Shown here in pieces: positions 11,620 through 18,215 of a DNA stretch of 64,000 bases. The position numbers and the translations under genes are program-made. The DNA lies in NCBI GenBank assembly GCA_028287035.1, contig JAQBQL010000212.1:1-64000 (forward strand), read 5' to 3'. Positions within the stretch are counted from its first letter, which is position 1. Each line of letters begins with the position of its first letter. This stretch comes from Labilithrix sp. Its GTDB lineage: Bacteria > Myxococcota > Polyangia > Polyangiales > Polyangiaceae. Under the pieces are notes generated by a model that saw nothing but the letters and a program-made list of their open reading frames with translations, was not told the origin of the DNA and searched no databases.

Positions 11620-13331
11620 GCGGCGCACTCGCCTTCACCGCTGTGCACGAGGAACCCCGCGCTCTCGCCGACGTCGGCGCGCTCCTCGGGGGTCGGCGGA
11701 TCGGTGATGATCGCGCCCAGGTAGGCGACGAGGCGCTTGCCGTCGACGCGCTCGAAGAACGCCGCGGGCGTCTCGCCCGGAGCCCGCTCCTCCTCGTAGA
11801 GGCGCAGCATCCTCACGACCGCCTCGGGGACGCGGCGGGCGATGATCTTGACGACCTGCCGCCCGAAGCGCGCGCCTCGCTCGTCGACGCCGCCGCCGAG
11901 GTGGAGCTGGTAGACGGGCACCGCGCCGTCGCCGGTGTTCCTGGCGCCGCCATGGAAGCCGAGATCCGCGATGTGATGCTGGCCGCAGGAGTTCGGGCAG
12001 CCGCTGATCTTGATGAGCGTGCGCGCGGCGTCGCCGCTCGCGCCGAGCCCCTCCGCCTCGAGGCGCGCCGTGATCGCGGACGACACCGAGCGGGACGAGG
12101 TGATGGCGAGGTTGCACGTGTCGGCGCCCTGGCAGCTCGTCACGTCGCGCACCGTGTGCAGATCCTGGCGCGCGAGCCCCGCCTTCGACAGCCGGACGTA
12201 GAGCGCGCCGAGCGACCGCTTGTCGACCCACGGCAGGAGGATGTTCTGGTCGATGGTGAGCCGCACCGTGCCGTCGCCGAAGACGTCGACGATGCGCCCG
12301 AGCTCGCGCAGCTCCGCGCTCGTGATGTCGCCGAGCGGAAGGCGCAGGTAGACGCCGTGGTACCCGGGCTGCACCTGGTCGAGCACCGAGGTGGCGCGCC
12401 ACGCGAGGTAGGCGCCGTCTCTCGCGAACCCCGCATCGTCCATCATCGCCGGCGCGGGGGTGCGGTCGGCGGCGGCGGGGAGCGACAGCTCGGCCAGCGC
12501 CTCGGCGTCGACCTCCGCGCGGTACCGGGCATAGGTCTCGCGGAAGCCGTGATCGCCGAGCTTCTTGCGCACGTACTTGAGGCGCGCCCGCTGGCGATTG
12601 TCGCGGTTGCCGAGCGCGTGGAAGAGGCGAAGCACGCTCTCGCCGACCCGGCCGATCTCCGCGGCGGGCGCGAAGTCGTGGAGGACGAGCGCGTCCTGGG
12701 GCGAGGACGAGAGCCCCCCGGCGGCGACGATCTTGAAGCCCGCGACCCCGTCCTTCACGTGCGCGATGAATCCGAGGTCGTGGATGGCGGCCTTCGCGCA
12801 GTCCGACGCGCAGCCGCTGAAGGCGATCTTGAACTTGCGGGGCAGGGACGACGCGAGCGGGTGCCCGAGGAACTGCCGGGTTACGGCCTCGGCGTAGGGC
12901 GAGACGTCGAACGGCGCGGACCCGCAGATCTCGGCGACGTCGCAGGCGGTGACGGCACGGACGGAGTTGCCGCATGCGTCGCGGGTGGTGAGGCCCGCCT
13001 CGTCGAGGCGCCGCATCGCGGCCTCGACGTCCTCCATCGCGAGGAAATGGAACTGCACGTTCTGCCTGGTCGTGACGTGACCGAAGCCGCGCGAGTACGT
13101 GTCCGCCACGTCGGCGAGCGCGTTCAAGCCGCGGGAGTCGAGCCGGCCGAACGGGATCTTCACCCGGAGCATCTGCGTGTTCTCCTGGCGCTGGCCGTAG
13201 ACGCCGCGGAGGAGCCGGAAGGCGCGGAACTGGTCGGGGGTCAGCTCGCCGCGCTCGTAGGCCTCGAGCTTCGCGACGAACTCGTCGACGTCGGCGGCCT
13301 GGGAGAAGCGGGGGAGGTTGGCGGCAGGCAT
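11616..13331 (-). CDS. Siroheme-[4Fe-4S] sulfite (or nitrite) reductase
   Basis: Single-chain assimilatory reductase of 571 residues with two NIR_SIR half-domains; it takes sulfite to sulfide with six electrons. The C-terminal half has the standard ligands Cys400, Cys406, Cys445 and Cys449 (CQGADTC and SGCPNSC), with the same 6-39-4 spacing as E. coli CysI. Unusually, the N-terminal half also keeps a full set: Cys130, Cys136, Cys174 and Cys178 (ACDVAEIC and SGCASDC). The TRQNVQFHF stretch is family-typical for siroheme contact. Being next to cysC and cysH argues for sulfite rather than nitrite. It starts at ATG 13331, about 10 bases after AGGAAG, which overlaps the cysC stop region. Precorrin-2 dehydrogenase and SUMT for siroheme are also in the window. 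Confidence 0.9.
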   Translation of the reverse strand: MPAANLPRFSQAADVDEFVAKLEAYERGELTPDQFRAFRLLRGVYGQRQENTQMLRVKIPFGRLDSRGLNALADVADTYSRGFGHVTTRQNVQFHFLAMEDVEAAMRRLDEAGLTTRDACGNSVRAVTACDVAEICGSAPFDVSPYAEAVTRQFLGHPLASSLPRKFKIAFSGCASDCAKAAIHDLGFIAHVKDGVAGFKIVAAGGLSSSPQDALVLHDFAPAAEIGRVGESVLRLFHALGNRDNRQRARLKYVRKKLGDHGFRETYARYRAEVDAEALAELSLPAAADRTPAPAMMDDAGFARDGAYLAWRATSVLDQVQPGYHGVYLRLPLGDITSAELRELGRIVDVFGDGTVRLTIDQNILLPWVDKRSLGALYVRLSKAGLARQDLHTVRDVTSCQGADTCNLAITSSRSVSSAITARLEAEGLGASGDAARTLIKISGCPNSCGQHHIADLGFHGGARNTGDGAVPVYQLHLGGGVDERGARFGRQVVKIIARRVPEAVVRMLRLYEEERAPGETPAAFFERVDGKRLVAYLGAIITDPPTPEERADVGESAGFLVHSGEGECAA

Positions 13332-13344
13332 TTTCAGGTACTTC

Positions 13345-13926
13345 CTAGGCGTGTTCGAGGTAGCCGAGCGCGGCGAGCTTCGCGGTCACGCGCGCCACGG
13401 TCGTGTCGAGGTCGAGGGCGCTCGTGTCGAGCGTCAGCTCGGGAGCATCGGGGGGCTCGTACGGGTCGCTGATCCCCGTGAACTGGCCGATCTCCCCGGC
13501 GAGCGCCTTCTTGTAGAGGCCCTTGGTGTCGCGACGGACGCACTCCGCGAGGGGCGGGGCGACATGCACCTCGACGAAGTCGCCGATGGTGCGGCGCGCG
13601 TCGTCGCGCGTCGCCCGGTACGGCGAGATGGCGGACACGACCACCGCGACCCCGTTCCGCGCGAGCAGATGGGCCACGAACGCGATGCGCGCGATGTTCA
13701 GGTCGCGGTCCTCGCGGGAGAAGCCGAGGCCCTTCGAGAGGTGCGTCCGCACGAGATCCCCGTCGAGGATCTCCACCTTCTGGCCGGCGGCGCGGAGCGC
13801 CGGACCGAGCGCCCCGGCGATCGTGCTCTTGCCGGCGCCGGAGAGGCCGGTCAGCCAGACGACGAATCCGCGCCCCTTCGCCCGTGATACCGTGGGGCTC
13901 GGGCTGGCGTTCGCGATAACGCTCAT
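13345..13926 (-). CDS. cysC: Adenylyl-sulfate kinase CysC
   Basis: APS kinase of 193 residues that phosphorylates APS to PAPS. The P-loop GLSGAGKST, the DGD motif, GFSREDRDLN, the SAISPY serine loop and KGLYKKALAGEI with FTGISDPYE are all present. It is the first gene of the leftward sulfur operon. The ATG at 13926 lies exactly 6 bases after a near-consensus -10 box (TATACT on this strand). The transcript would then begin at or next to the start codon and have no leader. PAPS is not a substrate for the APS-type reductase encoded in the same operon, so its role may be in sulfation, or the reductase may accept both. No sulfate adenylyltransferase (cysD/cysN) is in the window. Confidence 0.93.
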   Translation of the reverse strand: MSVIANASPSPTVSRAKGRGFVVWLTGLSGAGKSTIAGALGPALRAAGQKVEILDGDLVRTHLSKGLGFSREDRDLNIARIAFVAHLLARNGVAVVVSAISPYRATRDDARRTIGDFVEVHVAPPLAECVRRDTKGLYKKALAGEIGQFTGISDPYEPPDAPELTLDTSALDLDTTVARVTAKLAALGYLEHA

Positions 13927-13945
13927 TTGTCTAGTATAGTGGAGG
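13927..13945. promoter_or_regulatory. Divergent promoter/operator of the sulfur island, site A
   Basis: The gap between cysC and the regulator gene carries TCTAGTATA at 13930-13938 with the short symmetry CTA-GTA-TAG. On the minus strand it gives the -10 box TATACT six bases before the cysC ATG. On the plus strand it gives TATAGT followed by GGAGG at 13941-13945. The same nine bases recur in front of the ABC transporter at 14624-14632. Shared sequence at both arms suggests a common binding site, possibly for the XRE-cupin regulator. No convincing -35 box is seen for cysC. Operator function is an inference. Confidence 0.55.
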
Positions 13946-13950
13946 ATGCG

Positions 13951-14598
13951 TTGGCGGCACGCAAGGCGAAACAGGTCACGAAGCAGGTCGCGGGCGGCGA
14001 AGGGCGCAGCGCGGAGCCCACGCTCGGCGACGATCTGGGCGCGGCCGAGCTCGCTCAGCGCGTGGCCGCGAACCTCCGGCGCAAGCGCAAGGCGCGCGGC
14101 ATGTCGCTCGACGATCTCGCGCGCGCTTCCGGGGTCAGCCGCGCCGCCCTCTCCCAGGTGGAGACGGTGAAGACGAACCCCACGGTGGGGCTGCTGTGGA
14201 AGATCGCGGTCGGCCTCGGAATCCCTTTCGCGGACCTGATCGGCGAGACGCGGAGCGGCACCAGCATCCTCCGGCGCGGCGATGCGCAGGTGCTCCGCTC
14301 GCTCGACGGCAAGCTGGAGAGCCGCCCGCTCACCCCGGCCGGGGCCTCGTCGATGGTGGAGCTCTACGAGCTCCGGCTCTCGGCGCGGGCCACGCACACC
14401 TCGGACGCGCACACCCCCGGCACGCACGAGTTCGTGGTGGTCCTGAGCGGGTCGCTGCGCCTCCACCTCGACGGCGAGACGTTCGACCTCATGGCGGGGG
14501 ACAGTGTCTCGTTCGAGGCCGACCGGCCCCACGCGTACGAGAACGCCGGCTCGTCGGAGGCGCGCTACCACAACGTCATCCTCTACGAGCGCGGGTGA
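13951..14598 (+). CDS. XRE-family regulator with C-terminal cupin domain (SutR-like)
   Basis: Transcription factor of about 215 residues. A helix-turn-helix (LDDLARASGVSRAALSQVE) covers roughly residues 55-110, and a cupin sensor domain follows (HTPGTHEFVVVLSGSLRLHLDGE, with FDLMAGDSVSFEADRPHAYEN). This is the layout of E. coli SutR (YdcN), a repressor linked to sulfur use, and of PuuR-like regulators. Its place between the two arms of a sulfur cluster fits a SutR-like job. The first roughly 30 residues are low-complexity. Start: TTG 13951 is preferred because GGAGG lies 5 bases upstream; in-frame GTG 13939 and TTG 13927 are alternatives. The ATG at 13946 is out of frame. The effector cannot be read from sequence. 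Confidence 0.85.
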   Translation: MAARKAKQVTKQVAGGEGRSAEPTLGDDLGAAELAQRVAANLRRKRKARGMSLDDLARASGVSRAALSQVETVKTNPTVGLLWKIAVGLGIPFADLIGETRSGTSILRRGDAQVLRSLDGKLESRPLTPAGASSMVELYELRLSARATHTSDAHTPGTHEFVVVLSGSLRLHLDGETFDLMAGDSVSFEADRPHAYENAGSSEARYHNVILYERG

Positions 14599-14606
14599 CG
14601 GTGACC

Positions 14607-14640
14607 TTGCTCGTGGACGCGTTTCTAGTATAACGGAGGA
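14607..14640 (+). promoter_or_regulatory. Promoter/operator of the ABC transporter genes, site B
   Basis: In the 42-base gap after the regulator gene, TCTAGTATA recurs at 14624-14632. The -10 box would be TATAAC at 14629-14634, with a weak -35 TTGCTC at 14607-14612 (spacing 16). The start codon follows exactly six bases after the -10. That is leaderless geometry, identical to the cysC promoter. GGAGGA at 14635-14640 abuts the ATG and is too close to act as an ordinary ribosome binding site. Confidence 0.5.
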
Positions 14641-15582
14641 ATGTACGCGGCGACGAAGGAGTGGCCGGCAGGCCCGGCGGCTCCCTTCGAGCCGAGCCTC
14701 GTCGTCGCCGAGCGTTCGCCAACTTCGCACGAACCGCCCATCGCCGCTCTCGAGGGGGTGTCGCTCACGCTGGGCGACCCCGCGGTCACCATCCTGGAGG
14801 ACGTCACACTGCGCGTCGCGCCCGGCGAGGCGCTCTGCCTGGTCGGTCCTTCGGGCGGCGGAAAATCCACGATACTGAACCTGCTCGCCGGCCTGCTCGC
14901 GCCGACCTCGGGCCACGTGCTCTGGGACGGCGCGCGCGTCGAAGGTCCGGGGCCGGATCGCGCGGTGGTGTTCCAGGATGCGGCGCTCTTCCCGTGGCTC
15001 ACGCTGGAGCAGAACATCGCGTTCCCCCTCGAGCTCGGCGGCCTCTCGCGCGCGGAGCGAAAGGAGCGCACCGAGGAGCTGCTTCGCCTCGTGCACCTCC
15101 TCAGGTTCCGCGATGCGTACCCGCACGAGCTCTCGGGCGGCATGCGCCAGCGCGGCGCCATCGCCCGGGCGCTCGCGACGAGGCCGCGCATGATCCTCTT
15201 CGACGAGCCGTTCGCGGCACTCGACGGCCAGATGCGCGAGCTCCTGCAGAACGAGGTCGAGCGCATCGTGCGCGCCACCGGCACGACGATGGTCTTCGTC
15301 ACCCACCAGATCGAGGAGGCGGTACGTCTCGGCGATCGGGTGGTGCTCATCGGCGCGCGCCCCGGCAAGGTCCTGGGCGACGTGGCCATCGACCTGCCGC
15401 GACCGCGCCGGACCGATGATCCACGAGCGGCGCGGCTGGTGTCGGCGATCGCCGCCGGGATCCGGACGGAGGTCGAGAAGGTTGCACGAGAGGAGGCAGA
15501 CGGTGCGTGGGGCAATGCGAACGGCCGTGACGGCAGCGGTGCTCGTCGCCCTCTGGGCGGCGGCATCCAGGCTGGCCGGTAG
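14641..15582 (+). CDS. ABC transporter ATP-binding protein, SsuB/TauB/NrtD type
   Basis: ATPase of 313 residues for anion import. Walker A GPSGGGKST is at 69-77, the Q-loop in VVFQDAALFPW, the signature LSGGMRQR, Walker B with ILFDEPFAALD, and the switch His in FVTHQIEEA. These match sulfonate/taurine/nitrate importers. The N-terminal extension of about 30 residues and the C-terminal tail of about 40 residues are low-complexity. The tail overlaps the permease start by about 80 bases. The permease follows directly, and the likely binding protein is in the divergent operon at 9913-10893. Expression is probably tied to sulfur status through the shared upstream motif. Confidence 0.9.
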   Translation: MYAATKEWPAGPAAPFEPSLVVAERSPTSHEPPIAALEGVSLTLGDPAVTILEDVTLRVAPGEALCLVGPSGGGKSTILNLLAGLLAPTSGHVLWDGARVEGPGPDRAVVFQDAALFPWLTLEQNIAFPLELGGLSRAERKERTEELLRLVHLLRFRDAYPHELSGGMRQRGAIARALATRPRMILFDEPFAALDGQMRELLQNEVERIVRATGTTMVFVTHQIEEAVRLGDRVVLIGARPGKVLGDVAIDLPRPRRTDDPRAARLVSAIAAGIRTEVEKVAREEADGAWGNANGRDGSGARRPLGGGIQAGR

Positions 15583-16255
15583 CCCGCTCTTCCCGGGGCC
15601 GGTCGACGTCGCGCGTTCGCTCGCGGCGTCGCTCGCTGCGGGGACGCTGGTGCGTGCGGTGATCACGAGCACGCTGCGGCTCGCGGTCGGCTACGCGATC
15701 GCGCTCGCCACGGGGATCCCGGTCGGGCTGCTGCTGGCGCGCAGCGACGTGACGAGGCGCGCGTTCGGACCGCTGCTCCTCGGGCTGTCGAGCGTGCCCT
15801 CGATCTGCTGGCTGCCGCTCGCCATCGTGTGGTTCGGCCTCTCCGAGGCGGCCATCCAGGTCGTGATCGTGCTCGGCGCGGCCCTTCCCATCATGCTGGC
15901 GACCGAGAGCGCCGTCCGTCAGCTGCCTCCCACGATCGAGCGCGCTGCGCTCACCATGGGCGCGCGCGGCACGACGCTCATGGTGCGCGTGCTCCTGCCC
16001 GCCGCGCTGCCCGGGATCCTGACGGGCGCGAAGATGGGCTGGACCTTCGCGCTCCGGTCGCTGATGGCCGGCGAGCTCCTCTTCGTCTCGGGCGGCCTCG
16101 GTCAGCTGCTCGAGACCGGACGCGACCTCGCGGACACCGCGCTCGTGCTCGGGATCGTGGCAGTGATCGTCGTGCTGAGCCGGGCCAGCGAGCGCGTGCT
16201 CTTCGCCCCGTTCGAGCGCGCGATCGCGCGGCGCTGGGGGACGGCGACGTCATGA
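15503..16255 (+). CDS. ABC transporter permease, SsuC/TauC/NrtB type
   Basis: Inner-membrane permease of about 250 residues with six or so hydrophobic segments and the binding-protein-dependent transport motif (AALTMGARGTTLMVRVLLPAALPGI, which couples to the ATPase). The start chosen is GTG 15503, because AGGAGG lies 6 bases upstream at 15491-15496; ATG 15515 is possible. The open frame extends further upstream to 15416, but that part is Arg-rich and lies inside the ATPase gene, so it is not counted. The gene ends in an ATGA overlap with the methyltransferase gene. Confidence 0.9.
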   Translation: MRGAMRTAVTAAVLVALWAAASRLAGSPLFPGPVDVARSLAASLAAGTLVRAVITSTLRLAVGYAIALATGIPVGLLLARSDVTRRAFGPLLLGLSSVPSICWLPLAIVWFGLSEAAIQVVIVLGAALPIMLATESAVRQLPPTIERAALTMGARGTTLMVRVLLPAALPGILTGAKMGWTFALRSLMAGELLFVSGGLGQLLETGRDLADTALVLGIVAVIVVLSRASERVLFAPFERAIARRWGTATS

Positions 16256-17073
16256 GCCACGAACGCGACGAGCTCGAGGACAGCGGCGTTCGGTCCGCGG
16301 CGCGCGGCCGGGTCTTCCTGGTGGGCGCCGGGCCGGGCGATCCCGAGTTGCTGACCCTCCGCGCCTACCGGCTCCTCCGGTCGGCCACCGTCCTCGCCTA
16401 CGACGAGCTGGTCTCGCCCGCGATCCTCGCGATGGCTCCCGAGACGGCCGTGCGGATCGCGGTGGGTCGCCGAAAGGGGACCTGCCCGCACGCCCCCGCC
16501 ATCGATCCGCGGGTGCTCGAGCATGCCCTCGCCGGGCGCGACGTGGTCCGTCTGAAGGGCGGCGATCCCATGATCTTCGGCCGCGGCGGTGAGGAAGCCG
16601 AGCAGCTCGCGGCGCTGCGAATTCCCTTCGAGATCGTTCCCGGCATCAGCGCGGCGCTCGGGGCGGCGGCGAGCGCCGGCATCCCGCTGACGCACCGCGA
16701 CGAGTCGACGAGCGTGTCGTTCGTCACCGCGCGCCCGAGGCACGACGCGGTCGAGGACGACCTCGCCTCGCGGGTCCCCGCCGCCGGCACCGTCGTCCTC
16801 TACATGGGGCTCGGGACGCTGCGTGACGATGCCGAGGCCCTGGTCCGCGCCGGCCGCGCGCCGACCACGCCCGTCGCGGTCATCGCGCACGCCACGCTGC
16901 CGACCCAGCGCGAGGTGATCGCGACGCTCGCGACCATCGCCGATGCGGTGGCGGCCGCCGGCCTGCCGACGCCCGCGCTCGTGGTGGTCGGCGAGGTGGT
17001 GAGCCGGCGCGTCGTGCCGTCCGCGCCCGCCGTGCCGGCCGCGCCGCGGCGTCAGGGCAGCTGGGGGCAGTAG
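16252..17073 (+). CDS. cobA: Uroporphyrinogen-III C-methyltransferase (SUMT)
   Basis: SAM-dependent enzyme of 273 residues that makes precorrin-2, the first step to siroheme and cobalamin. Markers are VGAGPGDPELLTLRA, VVRLKGGDPMIFGRGGEE, VPGISAALGAAASAGIPLTHR and the C-terminal PTPALVVVGEVV. It lacks the CysG dehydrogenase/ferrochelatase domain, which is encoded separately at 21195-21818. The ATG at 16252 overlaps the permease stop (ATGA), so it belongs to the rightward sulfur arm. This placement makes siroheme supply part of the sulfur regulon. Its last 22 bases overlap, tail to tail, the lipocalin-like gene on the other strand. Confidence 0.92.
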   Translation: MSHERDELEDSGVRSAARGRVFLVGAGPGDPELLTLRAYRLLRSATVLAYDELVSPAILAMAPETAVRIAVGRRKGTCPHAPAIDPRVLEHALAGRDVVRLKGGDPMIFGRGGEEAEQLAALRIPFEIVPGISAALGAAASAGIPLTHRDESTSVSFVTARPRHDAVEDDLASRVPAAGTVVLYMGLGTLRDDAEALVRAGRAPTTPVAVIAHATLPTQREVIATLATIADAVAAAGLPTPALVVVGEVVSRRVVPSAPAVPAAPRRQGSWGQ

Positions 17074-18173
17074 CCGGAGAGCTCGACGTACGCGCGGCCG
17101 AGCAGCGTGCCGTCCTCCCGCGTCACCTTCGAGGCACCTTCCCAGTAGATCGGGGTCGACGTGTAGACCTCCTGATCGGCGACGTACGGGCTGATCACGA
17201 AGGTCTCGCTGCCGACCTTCACGGTCCAGCCGGCGGGATACGTGCACGCCGTGTGCGGGCTGTGCCACGTGCCGGCCGAGGCGAGCGACACCTGGCCCGA
17301 CGGCACCTCGGTGGCGTTGCAGTCGCGGTCCGTGACCGACGCGCCGACGAGCACCTGCTTGCCGTGGTCCCGCACGACGAACAGCATCATCTCGCGGCCG
17401 TCGTTGAGCTGGAGCGCGAACCAGTCCCACCCTCGGCTCACCGCGGTCTGGATGTCTCCGTACTGGTGATCGAACCACGCGGTGCCGGTCACCGGGAACA
17501 CGTCGCCGCCGACCGTGATCGTGCCCTTCGCGTCCATCCGTTCGCGCGAGTAGTAGTAGGTGTAGCCGCCGAACGAGTAGTCGGTGTAGCCCGTCGCGTT
17601 CTGCAGGGTGGCACGGTTCGCGGTCGAGACGTCGAGCGACAGGCCGAAGCCGTCGCCCGCCGCGACCAGCGCGTCGTGACCGCCGCCGCCCTTGACGCTG
17701 TGACCGGCCTTCGCGAAGTCGAAGCCGTTCGGGGTGGGCGCGAGGTCTCCCGGCCCGAGCGTCGAGAAGTGGTGGAACGTGTTGCCGTCGATGTCGGTGA
17801 CCGCGGAGTGCACCATGTACCCGGGAACCCCGAGCACCTGCGCGCGGAAGAAGACCTCCTCGAAGCCGAACCAGCGGCCCTCGGCGGTCTTCACGTGGCC
17901 CGTCCAGTACCACCACTCGGTGGGCTCCTTCGCGTGCACCGCGTCGTCGGTGGGCAGCGAGACCTTGCCGCCGACCGGGGTGCTGCACCACGAGGCGGTG
18001 GGCGCGGCCGCGTCGGGGGCTGCGGTGGCCGCGCCGCCGTCGACCGCGTCGTTCGTGCTCGTGATGGACGTCGACGGCCCGGCGCCCGCTTCCGGGTCGG
18101 ACGAGCAGGCGGAGGCGATCAGCGAGAGGACGCCGAAGGCCGAGACGAAGGTGCGCGAGGAGAGGAGACCCAC
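17052..18173 (-). CDS. CrtC/AttH-like lipocalin-domain lipoprotein
   Basis: Secreted protein of 373 residues. A lipobox-like signal (LSLIASAC) places the lipid on Cys23 or so, followed by an Asp/Ala/Thr spacer. The body has the hallmark EWWYWTGH near residue 90, HFSTLGPG, AWFDHQYGD and the terminal LGRAYVELSGYC of the CrtC/AttH double-lipocalin family. CrtC hydrates carotenoids, but many relatives are lipid-binding or isomerase-like lipoproteins with no known substrate, and no carotenoid genes are nearby. The start is GTG. It follows the cysteine-protease gene by 42 bases and is likely co-transcribed with it. Its stop overlaps the end of cobA. Confidence 0.75.
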   Translation of the reverse strand: MGLLSSRTFVSAFGVLSLIASACSSDPEAGAGPSTSITSTNDAVDGGAATAAPDAAAPTASWCSTPVGGKVSLPTDDAVHAKEPTEWWYWTGHVKTAEGRWFGFEEVFFRAQVLGVPGYMVHSAVTDIDGNTFHHFSTLGPGDLAPTPNGFDFAKAGHSVKGGGGHDALVAAGDGFGLSLDVSTANRATLQNATGYTDYSFGGYTYYYSRERMDAKGTITVGGDVFPVTGTAWFDHQYGDIQTAVSRGWDWFALQLNDGREMMLFVVRDHGKQVLVGASVTDRDCNATEVPSGQVSLASAGTWHSPHTACTYPAGWTVKVGSETFVISPYVADQEVYTSTPIYWEGASKVTREDGTLLGRAYVELSGYCPQLP

Positions 18174-18215
18174 GCCTCGCGCGTACCAGTCATCGCGGGG
18201 CGCGGCAACGCGGGG

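Noticed and set aside
13946..14170. ATG 13946 as the regulator start
   Set aside because: It sits in a good place after the -10, but its frame gives an Arg/Ser-rich 74-residue product and not the helix-turn-helix protein.
13345..15672. A single 775-residue protein containing cysC
   Set aside because: Only the last 193 residues are APS kinase; the upstream part is antisense to the regulator and ABC genes, and the true start at 13926 has its own promoter.
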